Shown piece by piece: positions 44,598 through 53,638 of a DNA stretch of 64,000 nucleotides (positions within the stretch are counted from its first letter, which is position 1; every line of letters begins with the position of its first letter). The translations under genes were made by a program, and so were the position numbers. The stretch covers positions 12,857-76,856 of the forward strand of contig CAJLLT010000008.1 in assembly GCA_905207625.1 (NCBI GenBank), written 5' to 3'. The notes beneath the pieces were generated by a model, which was given only the letters and a program-made list of their open reading frames with translations, was not told the DNA's origin and did no database searches. This stretch comes from an uncultured Eubacteriales bacterium (GTDB lineage: Bacteria; Bacillota; Clostridia; Oscillospirales; UBA644).

Positions 44598-46013
44598 TTA
44601 TTCCGCGTTTCCGAACAGAGCCCAATTTGAAGCCCTGTCAATCTTCACGTCGGTGAATTGCCCCGGAGCCTTGCCGCTGTCCGGGAAGTTTACTATTATG
44701 TTTGTATCCGTTCTGCCTGTTTGCGTGGTGTGCGTATCGTCGGTGTATCCTTCAATAAGTACTCTCTCAGTATTTCCGACAAAACGTCGGTTATTCCGTT
44801 CCGAAAGCTCCACCTGAAGCTTCACAAGCCGGTCAAACCGACTGTGTTTCACGTCATCCGGGATCTGGGGCATTTCCGCCGCAGGCGTACCCTTCCGCAT
44901 TGAGTATATAAACGTATAGAGACCGCCGAACCCGACTTTTTCTATAAGAGACAGCGTATCCTCGAAATCCTCTTCCGTTTCCGTCGGAAAACCGACTATA
45001 ACATCACTGGTCAGTACCAGACCCTTTATCTTTGAAGCCGCATACTCTGTAAGGGAAATATAGTCGTCACGGGTATATCTTCTGTTCATCAATGTCAGGA
45101 TCCGGTCGCTTCCGGACTGAAACGGTAAATGCAGATGTTTGCATACCTTCTCACAGTCGGCGACGGTGTCGATAAGTTCCTTTGTCGCATCCTTTGGATG
45201 GGATGTCATGAATCTTATTCTGAAATCCCCGTCCAGCGCATTAATGTCCCGGAGTAACCGGGCGAAATTATATCCGTCAGCCCTGCCCTTGCAATAGGAA
45301 TTGACATTCTGCCCCAGCAGGGTGATATCCTTATACCCCTCTGAAACAAGTTGCCGGACTTCGGAAATGACACTTTCGGGTTCCCGGCTTCTTTCCCTGC
45401 CCCTGACATAGGGAACGATACAGTAAGAGCAGAAATTATTGCAACCGTACATGACGGAAACCCAGGCTTTGAAGCTGTTCCCCCGATGTATGGGAGTGTT
45501 CTCCGCCACAAGACCGTTGATCTGTTCCGTGTCGGAAATTCTCTGCCCCGTAGTAAGGACTTTACAGAGGTTTTCCGGGAAACGGTGCATTACCTGCGTA
45601 CCGAAAACAAGGTTGACGTGTCTGTATTTCTTCAGTACTTCTTCGGCAAGTCCAGGCTGCTGCATCATACATCCGCAAAGTGCTATTACGAGCGAGGGCT
45701 TCAGTCTTTTATAGGCAACAAGAGCTCCGAGCTTTCCGAAAACTCTCTGTTCGGCGTGATCTCTTACGGCACATGTGTTGAACAGAATAAAATCAGCATC
45801 CTCCTCGGACAGACACGGCTCATACCCCATCCGGTCAAGCATTCCGCTGATACGCTCCGTATCATTTTCATTCTGCTGACAGCCGAATGTACGGCAAAGA
45901 TATTTACGGGATGTCCCCGTGGATTCCCTGTACTGAAGATTCAATGCCCTGACTTTCTGTATGTATTCACTCTGCTCCGCATCCAAAGCAAAATCCAAAT
46001 ATATTTCCGACAT
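44598..46013 (-). CDS. miaB: tRNA-2-methylthio-N6-dimethylallyladenosine synthase
   Basis: 471 residues. The N-terminal MTTase domain contains RTFGCQQNENDTE and the second and third cluster cysteines (FNTCAVRDHAEQRV, ALCGCMMQ). The radical-SAM motif is CNNFCSYCIVPYVRGRERSR, and a C-terminal TRAM domain follows. It methylthiolates i6A37 made by MiaA. First gene of the operon, with its own promoter at 46046-46074. Confidence 0.95.
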   Translation of the reverse strand: MSEIYLDFALDAEQSEYIQKVRALNLQYRESTGTSRKYLCRTFGCQQNENDTERISGMLDRMGYEPCLSEEDADFILFNTCAVRDHAEQRVFGKLGALVAYKRLKPSLVIALCGCMMQQPGLAEEVLKKYRHVNLVFGTQVMHRFPENLCKVLTTGQRISDTEQINGLVAENTPIHRGNSFKAWVSVMYGCNNFCSYCIVPYVRGRERSREPESVISEVRQLVSEGYKDITLLGQNVNSYCKGRADGYNFARLLRDINALDGDFRIRFMTSHPKDATKELIDTVADCEKVCKHLHLPFQSGSDRILTLMNRRYTRDDYISLTEYAASKIKGLVLTSDVIVGFPTETEEDFEDTLSLIEKVGFGGLYTFIYSMRKGTPAAEMPQIPDDVKHSRFDRLVKLQVELSERNNRRFVGNTERVLIEGYTDDTHTTQTGRTDTNIIVNFPDSGKAPGQFTDVKIDRASNWALFGNAE

Positions 46014-46045
46014 CTGTTATTCTCCCTGAAACGACATACAGTTAT

Positions 46046-46074
46046 ATTATAATACAAAAACCGTGGTTTGTAAA
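46046..46074 (-). promoter_or_regulatory. Sigma-A-like promoter of miaB
   Basis: On the minus strand TTTACA (46069-46074), a 17-bp spacer and TATAAT (46046-46051), 33 bp upstream of ATG 46013. Confidence 0.8.
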
Positions 46075-46134
46075 TAACTTTCTTGAAATTAACATCGAAA
46101 ATTATATAATTTTTGTGTTTTTTTGGATTTTTGC

Positions 46135-46163
46135 TTTACAAACGGAATAAATGATGCTATAAT
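46135..46163 (+). promoter_or_regulatory. Sigma-A-like promoter of the Cys-rich protein-pgi operon
   Basis: TTTACA (46135-46140), a 17-bp spacer and TATAAT (46158-46163), 40 bp upstream of ATG 46203. Confidence 0.8.
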
Positions 46164-46202
46164 ATCAATATGTAGCGTTAACGGACAGTGAGGTACAAGG
46201 AT

Positions 46203-46412
46203 ATGTTCAGAAAAGATATTGAACCGGATTGCCGCTGGTGCAGATACGGCTATGTCACCGTTGAAGAAGATGTATGTCTCTGCGATAAATGCGGCGTAAT
46301 ATCCAGGCCCACAGGATGCCGGAAGTTCGTTTACGACCCGCTGAAAAGAATTCCTCAGCCCAAAAAGGTCCCCGAGTCTGAGTTTTCGGCGGAAGATTTT
46401 TCGATAGAGTAA
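46203..46412 (+). CDS. Small Cys-rich (putative zinc-binding) protein
   Basis: 69 residues. Cysteines are arranged CRWC ... CLCDKC ... C in the first 45 residues, followed by [12 protein letters not shown] and an acidic end. The first two pairs could form one zinc ribbon. AAGGAT precedes ATG 46203. It is the first gene ahead of pgi under a good promoter. No named family is recognised, although the YDPLKR-P ending looks like a conserved clostridial signature. Confidence 0.75.
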   Translation: MFRKDIEPDCRWCRYGYVTVEEDVCLCDKCGVISRPTGCRKFVYDPLKRIPQPKKVPESEFSAEDFSIE

Positions 46413-46440
46413 TTTTTTTGGATATAAGGAGAGTATTACA

Positions 46441-47784
46441 GTGAAAGGCACACTTCAGTTCAACACCAAGTATCTCAGACAGTTCGTCTCTGAGGAAGAG
46501 TTTCAGGCAATGAAGCCCTTTGTTGCCGCGGCGCACGATCTTATTGTAAATAAAAACGGCGCAGGCAATGATTTTCTCGGATGGGTCGATCTTCCCGTAA
46601 ACTATGACAAAGATGAGTTTGCCCGCATAAAGAAGGCTGCAAAAAAGATACAGTCCGACAGCCAGGTTCTGCTCGTGATCGGTATCGGCGGATCCTATCT
46701 CGGTGCCCGTGCGGTACTTGGGTTGGCAAAGTCCCCCAACTACAATAACATGAAAAAAGATACCCCTGAAATATATTTCATCGGTAACAGCATCAGTTCC
46801 ACACACCTTGCGGAGATCCTTTCCCTGTGCGAAGGCAAGGACGTTTCGGTGAATGTTATTTCCAAATCCGGAACCACAACCGAACCGGCGGTCGCCTTCC
46901 GTATACTCAAGGAATATCTTGAAAAGAAATACGGCAGAGACGGTGCTAAAGGCAGAATCTATGCAACAACGGATAAAGCCCGCGGAACACTGAAATCCCT
47001 TGCGGACAAGGAGGGCTATGAAAGCTTCGTTATCCCCGACGATATCGGCGGAAGATACTCTGTGCTTACTCCTGTCGGACTCCTTCCGATTGCCGTTGCC
47101 GGAATTGATATTGACGAGCTTATGGAAGGTGCGGCGCAGGCAAGAAAAGAGTTTTCCGACCCCGATATGGACAAGAATCAGTGCTACAAGTATGCCGCAC
47201 TCAGAAACATCATGTATAACAAGGGCAAGTCCACAGAGATAACCGTCGGCTACGAGCCCGCGCTCTGGTGCTTCGGCGAATGGGTAAAACAGCTTTTCGG
47301 CGAAAGCGAAGGAAAGAACAACAGAGGTCTCTTCCCTGCATCCATGATATTCTCCACGGACCTGCATTCCCTCGGACAATATGTTCAGCAGGGACTGCGG
47401 AATATGTATGAAAATGTTATCTGGATCAAACAGCCCAAATGCACTGTGACCGTTGAAAAGGACGAACTGAACCTTGACGGACTCAACTTCCTTGCAGGCA
47501 GGACCATGCATGAGATCAATGAAAATGCGTTCAAAGGAACGGTCCTTGCACATGCGGACGGCGGTGTACCGACTTCTGTTGTTGAGCTGGATGACACCTC
47601 TGCACATGCTATCGGATATATGATTTATTTCTATGAAAAGGCCTGTGCTGTCTCCGGTTATCTGCTGGGCGTGAATCCCTTTGACCAGCCCGGTGTTGAG
47701 GCTTATAAAAAGAATATGTTTGCTCTTCTCGGTAAGCCCGGCTATGAGGAAATGAAGGCAGATCTCGAAAAGAGACTGAAATAA
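46441..47784 (+). CDS. pgi: Glucose-6-phosphate isomerase
   Basis: 447 residues, the shorter bacterial/Bacillus-type enzyme. SIS-fold signatures include [72 protein letters not shown] and the C-terminal [20 protein letters not shown]. It interconverts glucose-6-P and fructose-6-P. The start is GTG 46441 after AAGGAGAG. It ends at a very strong terminator. Confidence 0.97.
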   Translation: MKGTLQFNTKYLRQFVSEEEFQAMKPFVAAAHDLIVNKNGAGNDFLGWVDLPVNYDKDEFARIKKAAKKIQSDSQVLLVIGIGGSYLGARAVLGLAKSPNYNNMKKDTPEIYFIGNSISSTHLAEILSLCEGKDVSVNVISKSGTTTEPAVAFRILKEYLEKKYGRDGAKGRIYATTDKARGTLKSLADKEGYESFVIPDDIGGRYSVLTPVGLLPIAVAGIDIDELMEGAAQARKEFSDPDMDKNQCYKYAALRNIMYNKGKSTEITVGYEPALWCFGEWVKQLFGESEGKNNRGLFPASMIFSTDLHSLGQYVQQGLRNMYENVIWIKQPKCTVTVEKDELNLDGLNFLAGRTMHEINENAFKGTVLAHADGGVPTSVVELDDTSAHAIGYMIYFYEKACAVSGYLLGVNPFDQPGVEAYKKNMFALLGKPGYEEMKADLEKRLK

Positions 47785-47787
47785 GTT

Positions 47788-47820
47788 TAACGGCGGCGCA
47801 AATGCGCCGCCGTTAGTTTT
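47788..47820 (+). terminator. Terminator after pgi
   Basis: TAACGGCGGCGC and GCGCCGCCGTTA form a 12-bp stem with an AAAT loop, followed by GTTTTT. Confidence 0.92.
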
Positions 47821-47925
47821 TGCCCATATATTCCGTACGGAAAACAGCACTTTTGAAGCCACAGTCAGGTCTGTGTTGTTTCCCTGAATTTTTTGTATAA
47901 ATTCAACAAAAATGTAAAATAGGTA

Positions 47926-47954
47926 TTGCATATTTGCAAAATCCATGCTATAAT
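47926..47954 (+). promoter_or_regulatory. Sigma-A-like promoter of the P-loop protein gene
   Basis: TTGCAT (47926-47931), a 17-bp spacer and TATAAT (47949-47954), about 100 bp ahead of the start codon. The long leader that follows is described separately. Confidence 0.7.
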
Positions 47955-47964
47955 ACCAGTGTAA

Positions 47965-48054
47965 GGAAACGAATCCCAAGATGTACCGAATATCCGGTAA
48001 ACGGAGGCATCTGGGATGCCGTGACCGGAAAATGATGAAAGGTGTGCAAGAAAA
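47965..48054 (+). promoter_or_regulatory. Structured 5' leader with a two-codon mini-ORF
   Basis: TCCCAAGATG pairs with CATCTGGGA around an inner hairpin (TACCG-AATATC-CGGTA). A GGAGG inside the fold lies 8 bases before ATG-CCG-TGA, a two-codon leader ORF at about 48016-48024. This could couple leader translation or structure to the downstream gene. No known riboswitch class is recognised. Confidence 0.4.
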
Positions 48055-48456
48055 ATGATTAAACTTATAATGGGACTCAAAGGCACCGGAAAAACCAAAA
48101 CCCTTATCCAGATGGCAAATGATGCGGTTAAAAAAGAGCACGGAAGCGTGGTCTGCATCGAGAAGGGTATGAAACTGCGTTATGATATCGGCTATGACTG
48201 CCGTCTCATCAGTGCGGATGAATTCAGGATAGACTCTTATGATAAATGCTACGGCTTTATATGCGGACTGAGAGCCGGAAATTACGATATAACCGATTTG
48301 TTTATAGATTCCATAATGAAATTCTGCGGAGAGGATCAGCATCAGTTACTGGAGTTCCTCAAGCAGATAGAACCTATGTCTGAGCACATCAACTTTCTCA
48401 TTACCGCAAGTTTTGACCCCGATAAGGCTATCGATGAACTGAAAAAATACTTTTAA
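48055..48456 (+). CDS. Small P-loop ATPase-like protein
   Basis: 133 residues. The N-terminus is a Walker A (LIMGLKGTGKTKTLIQMAND); a later acidic strand, LFIDSIMKF, could be a Walker B. There is no membrane helix. Proteins of this kind in Clostridia are often labelled PilT-like without evidence. Own promoter, structured leader and terminator make it a single, regulated gene. Function unknown. Confidence 0.7.
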   Translation: MIKLIMGLKGTGKTKTLIQMANDAVKKEHGSVVCIEKGMKLRYDIGYDCRLISADEFRIDSYDKCYGFICGLRAGNYDITDLFIDSIMKFCGEDQHQLLEFLKQIEPMSEHINFLITASFDPDKAIDELKKYF

Positions 48457-48473
48457 TTAAAAAATCGGTTTTT

Positions 48474-48508
48474 GTCAAGGGAGCGTCGCAGACGCTCCCT
48501 TGACTTTT
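48474..48508 (+). terminator. Terminator after the P-loop protein gene
   Basis: A perfect 14-bp stem, GTCAAGGGAGCGTC with GACGCTCCCTTGAC, a GCA loop and a TTTT tail. Confidence 0.9.
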
Positions 48509-48533
48509 GCTGAGACATACCCATGTTAACGTT

Positions 48534-48570
48534 AAAAGCCCGTCCGCAGATAGACTGAGGACGGGCTTTT
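48534..48570 (-). terminator. Terminator after ackA
   Basis: AAAAGCCCGTCC (48534-48545) pairs with GGACGGGCTTTT (48559-48570). T runs flank it on both strands, so it can act in either direction. Confidence 0.85.
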
Positions 48571-48589
48571 GCACAGTTACAACGAATAA

Positions 48590-49798
48590 TTACAGCTTGC
48601 CGACAATATCGAGGGTATCACGGGCAATCATGAGTTCCTCATTGGTGGGAATCACAAGCATCTTGACCTTAGCGTCGGGCGCGGAAATATCGTACTCATC
48701 TGAGGTATGGGTCGCCTTGAGATTCAGGGATTCATCGATATGAACTCCGAGGAAACCGAGCTGATCCGCAACGCGGGAGCGGTACTGAGGATTGTTTTCA
48801 CCTATACCGCCGGCAAAGACAATGGCATCAACTCCGCCCATGGCTGCGGCATAGCCTCCGATGTATTTCAGAAGCTGATGTACGAGCATTGATTCAATAA
48901 GCTGATATCTCTTATTGCCTTCTTTTGCACCGGCTTCAATGTCGCGGTTGTCGCTGGTGACCTGAGAAACGCCGAGAATACCGGATTTTTTATTCATTAT
49001 GTGGTCAATCTGATCGGGTGTAAGGTTCTCTTTCTTCATCAGCAGAGGAACTATTGCGGGGTCAATGGAACCGCAACGCGTACCCATTATTATACCTTCA
49101 AGAGGTGTAAGACCCATGGAAGTATCGAAGCACTTACCGTTTTTAACAGCACAGATTGAAGAACCGTTGCCAAGATGGCAGGTAACAATCTTGAGTTCTT
49201 CGGGTTTCTTGCCGAGCATTTCGGCCGCGCGAAGGCTTATGTAGCGGTGGCTGGTTCCATGGAAACCGTAACGGCGAATATGATACTTTTCATAATACTC
49301 ATAAGGCAGGGCGTAAAGATAAGCATAATCGGGCATTGTCTGGTGGAAGCCGGTATCAAATACCGCAACCTGAGGAACTTTTCCCATTATCTGCTCGCAG
49401 GCACGGATGCCCGTGAGGTTATGGGGGTTATGAAGAGGCCCAAGTTCACAGCACTCTTCAATAGCCTTGATAACATTTTCATCCACAAGGACGGCGCCGG
49501 AAAATTTTTCTCCGCCGTGAAGGACTCTGTGTCCGACCGCTGAGATCTCAGACATTGACTTCAGAACACCGTGCTCCTTGCTTACAAGAGTGTCAACGAT
49601 AAGCTTTATCGCTTCACCGTGATCCTTCATCTGAATATCGATCTTATAATCTTCTCTTCCGGGAACTTTATGTTTGAAGTTTCCTCCGGCAATACCGATT
49701 CTGTCGCAAAGTCCCTTTGCAAGAACAGACTCATCCTCCATGTTTATCAGCTGATACTTGACCGAAGAGCTGCCCGCATTGATAACCAAAACTTTCAT
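48590..49798 (-). CDS. ackA: Acetate kinase
   Basis: 402 residues. The ASKHA signatures are complete: VLVINAGSSSVKYQL, AVGHRVLHGGEKFSG, AVFDTGFHQTMP, RYGFHGTSHRY, HLGNGSSICAV and FAGGIGENNP. It makes ATP from acetyl phosphate during fermentation to acetate. No pta is adjacent. Own promoter and terminator; GAGG precedes ATG 49798. Confidence 0.97.
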   Translation of the reverse strand: MKVLVINAGSSSVKYQLINMEDESVLAKGLCDRIGIAGGNFKHKVPGREDYKIDIQMKDHGEAIKLIVDTLVSKEHGVLKSMSEISAVGHRVLHGGEKFSGAVLVDENVIKAIEECCELGPLHNPHNLTGIRACEQIMGKVPQVAVFDTGFHQTMPDYAYLYALPYEYYEKYHIRRYGFHGTSHRYISLRAAEMLGKKPEELKIVTCHLGNGSSICAVKNGKCFDTSMGLTPLEGIIMGTRCGSIDPAIVPLLMKKENLTPDQIDHIMNKKSGILGVSQVTSDNRDIEAGAKEGNKRYQLIESMLVHQLLKYIGGYAAAMGGVDAIVFAGGIGENNPQYRSRVADQLGFLGVHIDESLNLKATHTSDEYDISAPDAKVKMLVIPTNEELMIARDTLDIVGKL

Positions 49799-49836
49799 TT
49801 CATTATCCTCTACTGTTTAAATTTCGTTATAAAGAC

Positions 49837-49865
49837 ATTATATATTAAACTGCTACAGTTTTCAA
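49837..49865 (-). promoter_or_regulatory. Sigma-A-like promoter of ackA
   Basis: On the minus strand TTGAAA (49860-49865), a 17-bp spacer and TATAAT (49837-49842), 39 bp upstream of ATG 49798. Confidence 0.8.
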
Positions 49866-49894
49866 TATTTACACCGCTGAGTTAATAAAAAATT

Positions 49895-50989
49895 CTAAAT
49901 TTTTACCAGTTCGTAGTCGTAACTCCCCAGCCCGATCTCTTCCGCATGGCGGAGAGTTACCTGCCAGTCTGTGACAGGATGCACAGCAGTAAAATAATCC
50001 TTTCCCTTTTCTACCCCGAAAAGGACGCTCCCTTTCTGCGGCAGCTGTTCATTTACAAGATCCGCGCAGGCGTGATCGAGCGCCACAGGATCAAAAGAAG
50101 CGATCATTCCGATATCCGGAACGATGGGGACATCATTGTCTCCGTGGCAATCGCATTTAGGAGAAACGTCAACTATAAGCGAAATGTGGAAATGAGGACG
50201 GTCCTTCAGAACAGCATAAGCATATTCAGCCATCTTTTCGCTCAGAGCCTCACAGGAGGAGCCGTTGCTGGGATAAATGGCGTCATGGACGCAAATTCCC
50301 ATGCACATGCCGCAGTTGACACATTTTGAATGGTCAATGTTTGCTTTTTTGTTGACAAAGCATATCGCATCATGAGCGCAGATCTTTCTGCACTTGCCGC
50401 AACTTGCACAAAGATCGGTGTCAACCTGAGGTTTGCCGTTGTTGTGCATTTCCATTTTTCCCGCACGGGAGCCACATCCCATCCCTACATTCTTGATCGC
50501 ACCTCCGATGCCCGTTCCCTCGTGCCCCTTAAAATGAGTAAGGGAGATTATGATATCGGCATCCATGACAGCCCGTCCGATCTTAGCGGATTTAACATAT
50601 TTGCAATTAATCGGGACCTCAACAAAATCGTTTCCCTTGAGTCCGTCTCCGATTATGACCTGACATCCGGTCCCAAAAGGCGAAAAACCGTTTTCATACG
50701 ACGCATCAAGATGTTCCAAGGCATCTTTCCGTCTGCCGGCGTACAGGGTGTTGCAATCCGTGAGAAAAGGTCTGCCGCCGAGACTTTTTACAACATCGGC
50801 AACTGTTTTTGCGTAATTATGCCGGAGATATGACAGATTTCCGGGTTCACCAAAATGCATTTTGATTGCAGTGAACTGTTTTTTGAAATTAATTGAATTT
50901 ATTCCAGCGGATCTCATCAGCCGCACAAGTTTTTGCTGAAGATTTTCGTCAAACGTTGCATGCATGTCGGCAAAATAAACTTTTGACAT
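49895..50989 (-). CDS. DUF362 domain protein with two [4Fe-4S] clusters
   Basis: 364 residues. The DUF362 fold supplies AIKMHFGEPGNLSYLR, GGRPFLTDCNTLY and DADIIISLTHFKGH; a ferredoxin-like insert has CASCGKCRKIC and CVNCGMCMGIC, both complete. DUF362 proteins occur as redox or metal-handling factors of unknown reaction. It lies downstream of the PpiC gene after a terminator, with a GGAGCG ribosome site before ATG 50989 and no clear promoter of its own. Confidence 0.85.
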   Translation of the reverse strand: MSKVYFADMHATFDENLQQKLVRLMRSAGINSINFKKQFTAIKMHFGEPGNLSYLRHNYAKTVADVVKSLGGRPFLTDCNTLYAGRRKDALEHLDASYENGFSPFGTGCQVIIGDGLKGNDFVEVPINCKYVKSAKIGRAVMDADIIISLTHFKGHEGTGIGGAIKNVGMGCGSRAGKMEMHNNGKPQVDTDLCASCGKCRKICAHDAICFVNKKANIDHSKCVNCGMCMGICVHDAIYPSNGSSCEALSEKMAEYAYAVLKDRPHFHISLIVDVSPKCDCHGDNDVPIVPDIGMIASFDPVALDHACADLVNEQLPQKGSVLFGVEKGKDYFTAVHPVTDWQVTLRHAEEIGLGSYDYELVKI

Positions 50990-51012
50990 CTGTTCGCTCC
51001 TTTTATCCGATA

Positions 51013-51042
51013 AAGGGCTAAACAGTAAACTGCTTAGCCCTT
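51013..51042 (-). terminator. Terminator after the PpiC gene
   Basis: On the minus strand AAGGGCTAA and TTAGCCCTT pair, extended by CAGT/ACTG inside, followed by a short T-rich stretch (TTTAT). Confidence 0.65.
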
Positions 51043-51060
51043 CTAAAATCCTGTAAGTTA

Positions 51061-52638
51061 TTATTTAACCGCTTTTGCGATTATATCGTCATGAACCATC
51101 GTGGGGGTCTTTTCCACAACACCGTCAACGTATTCGGTGATGGCATCAGACTGAAGTTTGTTTCCGATGATATAAGACCAGTAGGGTTCACCCTCAGATA
51201 CAAAGTACATGATATGATAACCGACATCGGTTTTGACTATATCCACATCGCCGGCTTTTCTTGCAGGGTCAAAGCACCAGTCATTGAACTCGGTATATGT
51301 CATGCCCTTATAGACATTTTCATAAAGTCCGCCGGTAGTATTCGAACCTGTATCTTCGCTGTACTTGTTCGCAAGCTCTCCGAAAGCCTCTTCGGTCTTT
51401 GCACCGGAATTGAATTCAGCAAGAATTTCTTCCGCTTTGGCACGCTTTTCGGCATCGCTCTTTTCCTGGGCAGCCTTGGTAGCATCGGTATCAACCTCAG
51501 TGGGTTCTTCGGTGGTGTAGATCTTGTCAACGGTAGGAGTCTTTATGAGTATATGTCTTACGTTGATCATCTTATAGGTATCAAGACTGCGGTCAAGGAA
51601 CATAATGACCAGATAGCAGTTCTTGGATTCAATATCGAACACCGCAACGTCACCGACATTTCTTTCGGAAGAAGACAGCCAGTTTGCCACGTCTTCGTTG
51701 TACGCGCCCTGAACGTTGGTGTACTTGATATTTTCTACAAGCGAGGAATCTCTGTCGTAGTCTTCGACCTTATCCTCGGCAAGGAGGTTATTGACAATGT
51801 AATCGGCAAAACCTTCGCTGTCCTTAACTGCTGCCGCCATATTGTCCGCAGAAGTTTTCATTTCAGCCTTCTTAGCTTCATCAACCTTTGTTTCGGTATC
51901 GGAAGAAGCGGATTTTTCCGGTTCATAACTGAACACATAGTATCTGTAATCAAGATCGTCATAGTCGGTCTTGTGTTCATCATAGTAAGACTGAATTGCT
52001 TCCTGGCTGAAAACATACTTATCCTTCAGAGAATCATAGTACGCAGTTACATACGCACGGACATCGTTATATCCGAGGAAGTCCTTTTCAGCCGTTCTGT
52101 ATACGCTTCTGAGGTACTTGGAAAGAGAACCGTAGTTTTCTTTCGCATACGCACGGAGTTCTTCAAGATCTTTATCCACATCAGCCTTGGCCTCATCCGA
52201 AAGGGTAAAACCGTTGGCCTTAGCGTCAATATCAAGGCTGTGAATACGCTTAAGGCTTGTCAGAGTCTCATTCTGAAAATACTCCGCCCAGGTCAGATCC
52301 TTGTCGATACTGCAGGTCTGTCCGCTAAGAGACTTTGAAAAGTCAATATTGTACAACCCGTAGATAATATAGTAATAATTCTGGGTATACCAGTTCTGAA
52401 TGGTCTGCCAGTACTGATATCTGTATTCAAGTGCGGAAACTTTTTTGTTTCCGATATCCACTGCCGTTTTTGAGCCGAGATAAGCGTCGGACTTAAGCAC
52501 TACAGCGACAGCTATAGTCGCAAGAAGTGCCACAGCACATATAACAGCCGTAACGATGACTCCGATGCTTTTTTCTTTTTTCACGGTCTTCACCGGATTT
52601 CTGTTCGCCGCAGCGCGGTTTCTGTTGCCCTTACCCAA
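51061..52638 (-). CDS. Membrane-anchored PpiC/PrsA-like peptidyl-prolyl isomerase
   Basis: 525 residues. A basic N-terminus, one signal-anchor helix (about 28-50, VIVTAVICAVALLATIAVAV) and a SurA_N-like helical chaperone region (about 80-340). The PpiC parvulin domain is INVRHILIKT to GYHIMYF (about 350-480) with a Lys/Glu/Asp-rich insert. It probably folds secreted proteins outside the membrane. TTG 52638 is preferred: GAGGTTGAT lies 9 bases before it, while GTG 52653 overlaps that site. Confidence 0.85.
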   Translation of the reverse strand: MGKGNRNRAAANRNPVKTVKKEKSIGVIVTAVICAVALLATIAVAVVLKSDAYLGSKTAVDIGNKKVSALEYRYQYWQTIQNWYTQNYYYIIYGLYNIDFSKSLSGQTCSIDKDLTWAEYFQNETLTSLKRIHSLDIDAKANGFTLSDEAKADVDKDLEELRAYAKENYGSLSKYLRSVYRTAEKDFLGYNDVRAYVTAYYDSLKDKYVFSQEAIQSYYDEHKTDYDDLDYRYYVFSYEPEKSASSDTETKVDEAKKAEMKTSADNMAAAVKDSEGFADYIVNNLLAEDKVEDYDRDSSLVENIKYTNVQGAYNEDVANWLSSSERNVGDVAVFDIESKNCYLVIMFLDRSLDTYKMINVRHILIKTPTVDKIYTTEEPTEVDTDATKAAQEKSDAEKRAKAEEILAEFNSGAKTEEAFGELANKYSEDTGSNTTGGLYENVYKGMTYTEFNDWCFDPARKAGDVDIVKTDVGYHIMYFVSEGEPYWSYIIGNKLQSDAITEYVDGVVEKTPTMVHDDIIAKAVK

Positions 52639-52725
52639 AGTTATCAACCTCACATATTAATAATGATCCGCTGTCCGTGAAGACAGCCTGTCCGCACATG
52701 ATAATAAGTATGCGCCGACTTGTAT

Positions 52726-52754
52726 ATTTTACACTATTTAGTGCGACTTGTCAA
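52726..52754 (-). promoter_or_regulatory. Sigma-A-like promoter of the PpiC gene
   Basis: On the minus strand TTGACA (52749-52754), a 17-bp spacer and TAAAAT (52726-52731), with a leader of about 85 bases before TTG 52638. Confidence 0.8.
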
Positions 52755-52808
52755 GAGGGCAAAAAGGATTTATACCAAATTTACCACAATTTTACCCTTT
52801 TGTGACAG

Positions 52809-53588
52809 TTACACACGAACCGAAACCTCACCGCTGAAAAGCGTACCCTCTTCCCCGCCCTGATAACGCACATTCAGGGAATAATCACTGTTCAGGCTCA
52901 GGATATCCACATTCCGTTCGCTGTTTCCGGATATTGCAATACCTTTTCTGCCTAAAGTCAGACAACGGCGCCTGTACTCTTCAAAACACAACTGTTCTTT
53001 TTCCGGAGACAAATATACAGACAGATTGTTTAGAAGTTCGGCGGCAAAAGTCTCCCGGATTCCGTCCCGGTTGTCATCGGCATTGCAGACCGCACCGGCA
53101 ATACCGCTTATATCTTCGGGAAATCCCTTATCGGGAGCAAACAGATTTACGCCTATTCCCAAAACGATATATTCAACAGAGCCATCAGGGTTCAGAACTG
53201 ACTCCGCAAGTATACCGCACACTTTCTTTCCGTTTACGAAAATATCATTGACCCATTTGATCCGTGCTTCCCGTCCGAAAACTTTTTCCAGGGTTCCGGC
53301 AACAGCCACGGCGGCAGCCGTTGTCACCCGGAGAGACTCCGGGACAGTTCCCGAAGGCTTGAGAATAATACTCATATACAGACCTGAGCCTCCCGGAGAG
53401 AAAAAACTTCTACCCTTCCTTCCCCTTCCTGATGTCTGGCTCTCCGAAAGTATAACGCTCCATCCGGGAGCACCGTTACGCGCCATTTCCCCGGCTACGT
53501 CGTTGGTACTGGTCACTTCATCAAAGACAAACACCCGACATCCCGGTACCATGAGTTTTTCCTGAATTTTCTCAGCTGAAAAGGACAT
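52809..53588 (-). CDS. birA: Biotin--[acetyl-CoA-carboxylase] ligase, monofunctional
   Basis: 259 residues. The catalytic motif GRGRKGRSFFSPGGSGLYMS and KWVNDIFVNGKKVCGILAE are intact, and a short C-terminal cap domain follows. The DNA-binding domain of E. coli BirA is absent, so it does not repress transcription. It loads biotin onto carboxylase carriers. GAGGTG precedes ATG 53588, just after the lysC terminator. Confidence 0.95.
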   Translation of the reverse strand: MSFSAEKIQEKLMVPGCRVFVFDEVTSTNDVAGEMARNGAPGWSVILSESQTSGRGRKGRSFFSPGGSGLYMSIILKPSGTVPESLRVTTAAAVAVAGTLEKVFGREARIKWVNDIFVNGKKVCGILAESVLNPDGSVEYIVLGIGVNLFAPDKGFPEDISGIAGAVCNADDNRDGIRETFAAELLNNLSVYLSPEKEQLCFEEYRRRCLTLGRKGIAISGNSERNVDILSLNSDYSLNVRYQGGEEGTLFSGEVSVRV

Positions 53589-53605
53589 TTTTCACCTCAT
53601 AAAAA

Positions 53606-53627
53606 CAGCCGCCCGGCAGGGCGGCTG
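53606..53627 (-). terminator. Terminator after lysC
   Basis: CAGCCGCCC and GGGCGGCTG form a 9-bp stem with a short loop; on the minus strand it is followed by TTTTT. Confidence 0.85.
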
Positions 53628-53638
53628 AAAACACATCT

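Noticed and set aside
46255..48342. A 695-codon open frame on the minus strand opposite pgi.
   Set aside because: It lies antisense to a clear glucose-6-phosphate isomerase and a P-loop gene, spans terminators and promoters, and its translation shows no domain. It is a codon-bias shadow.
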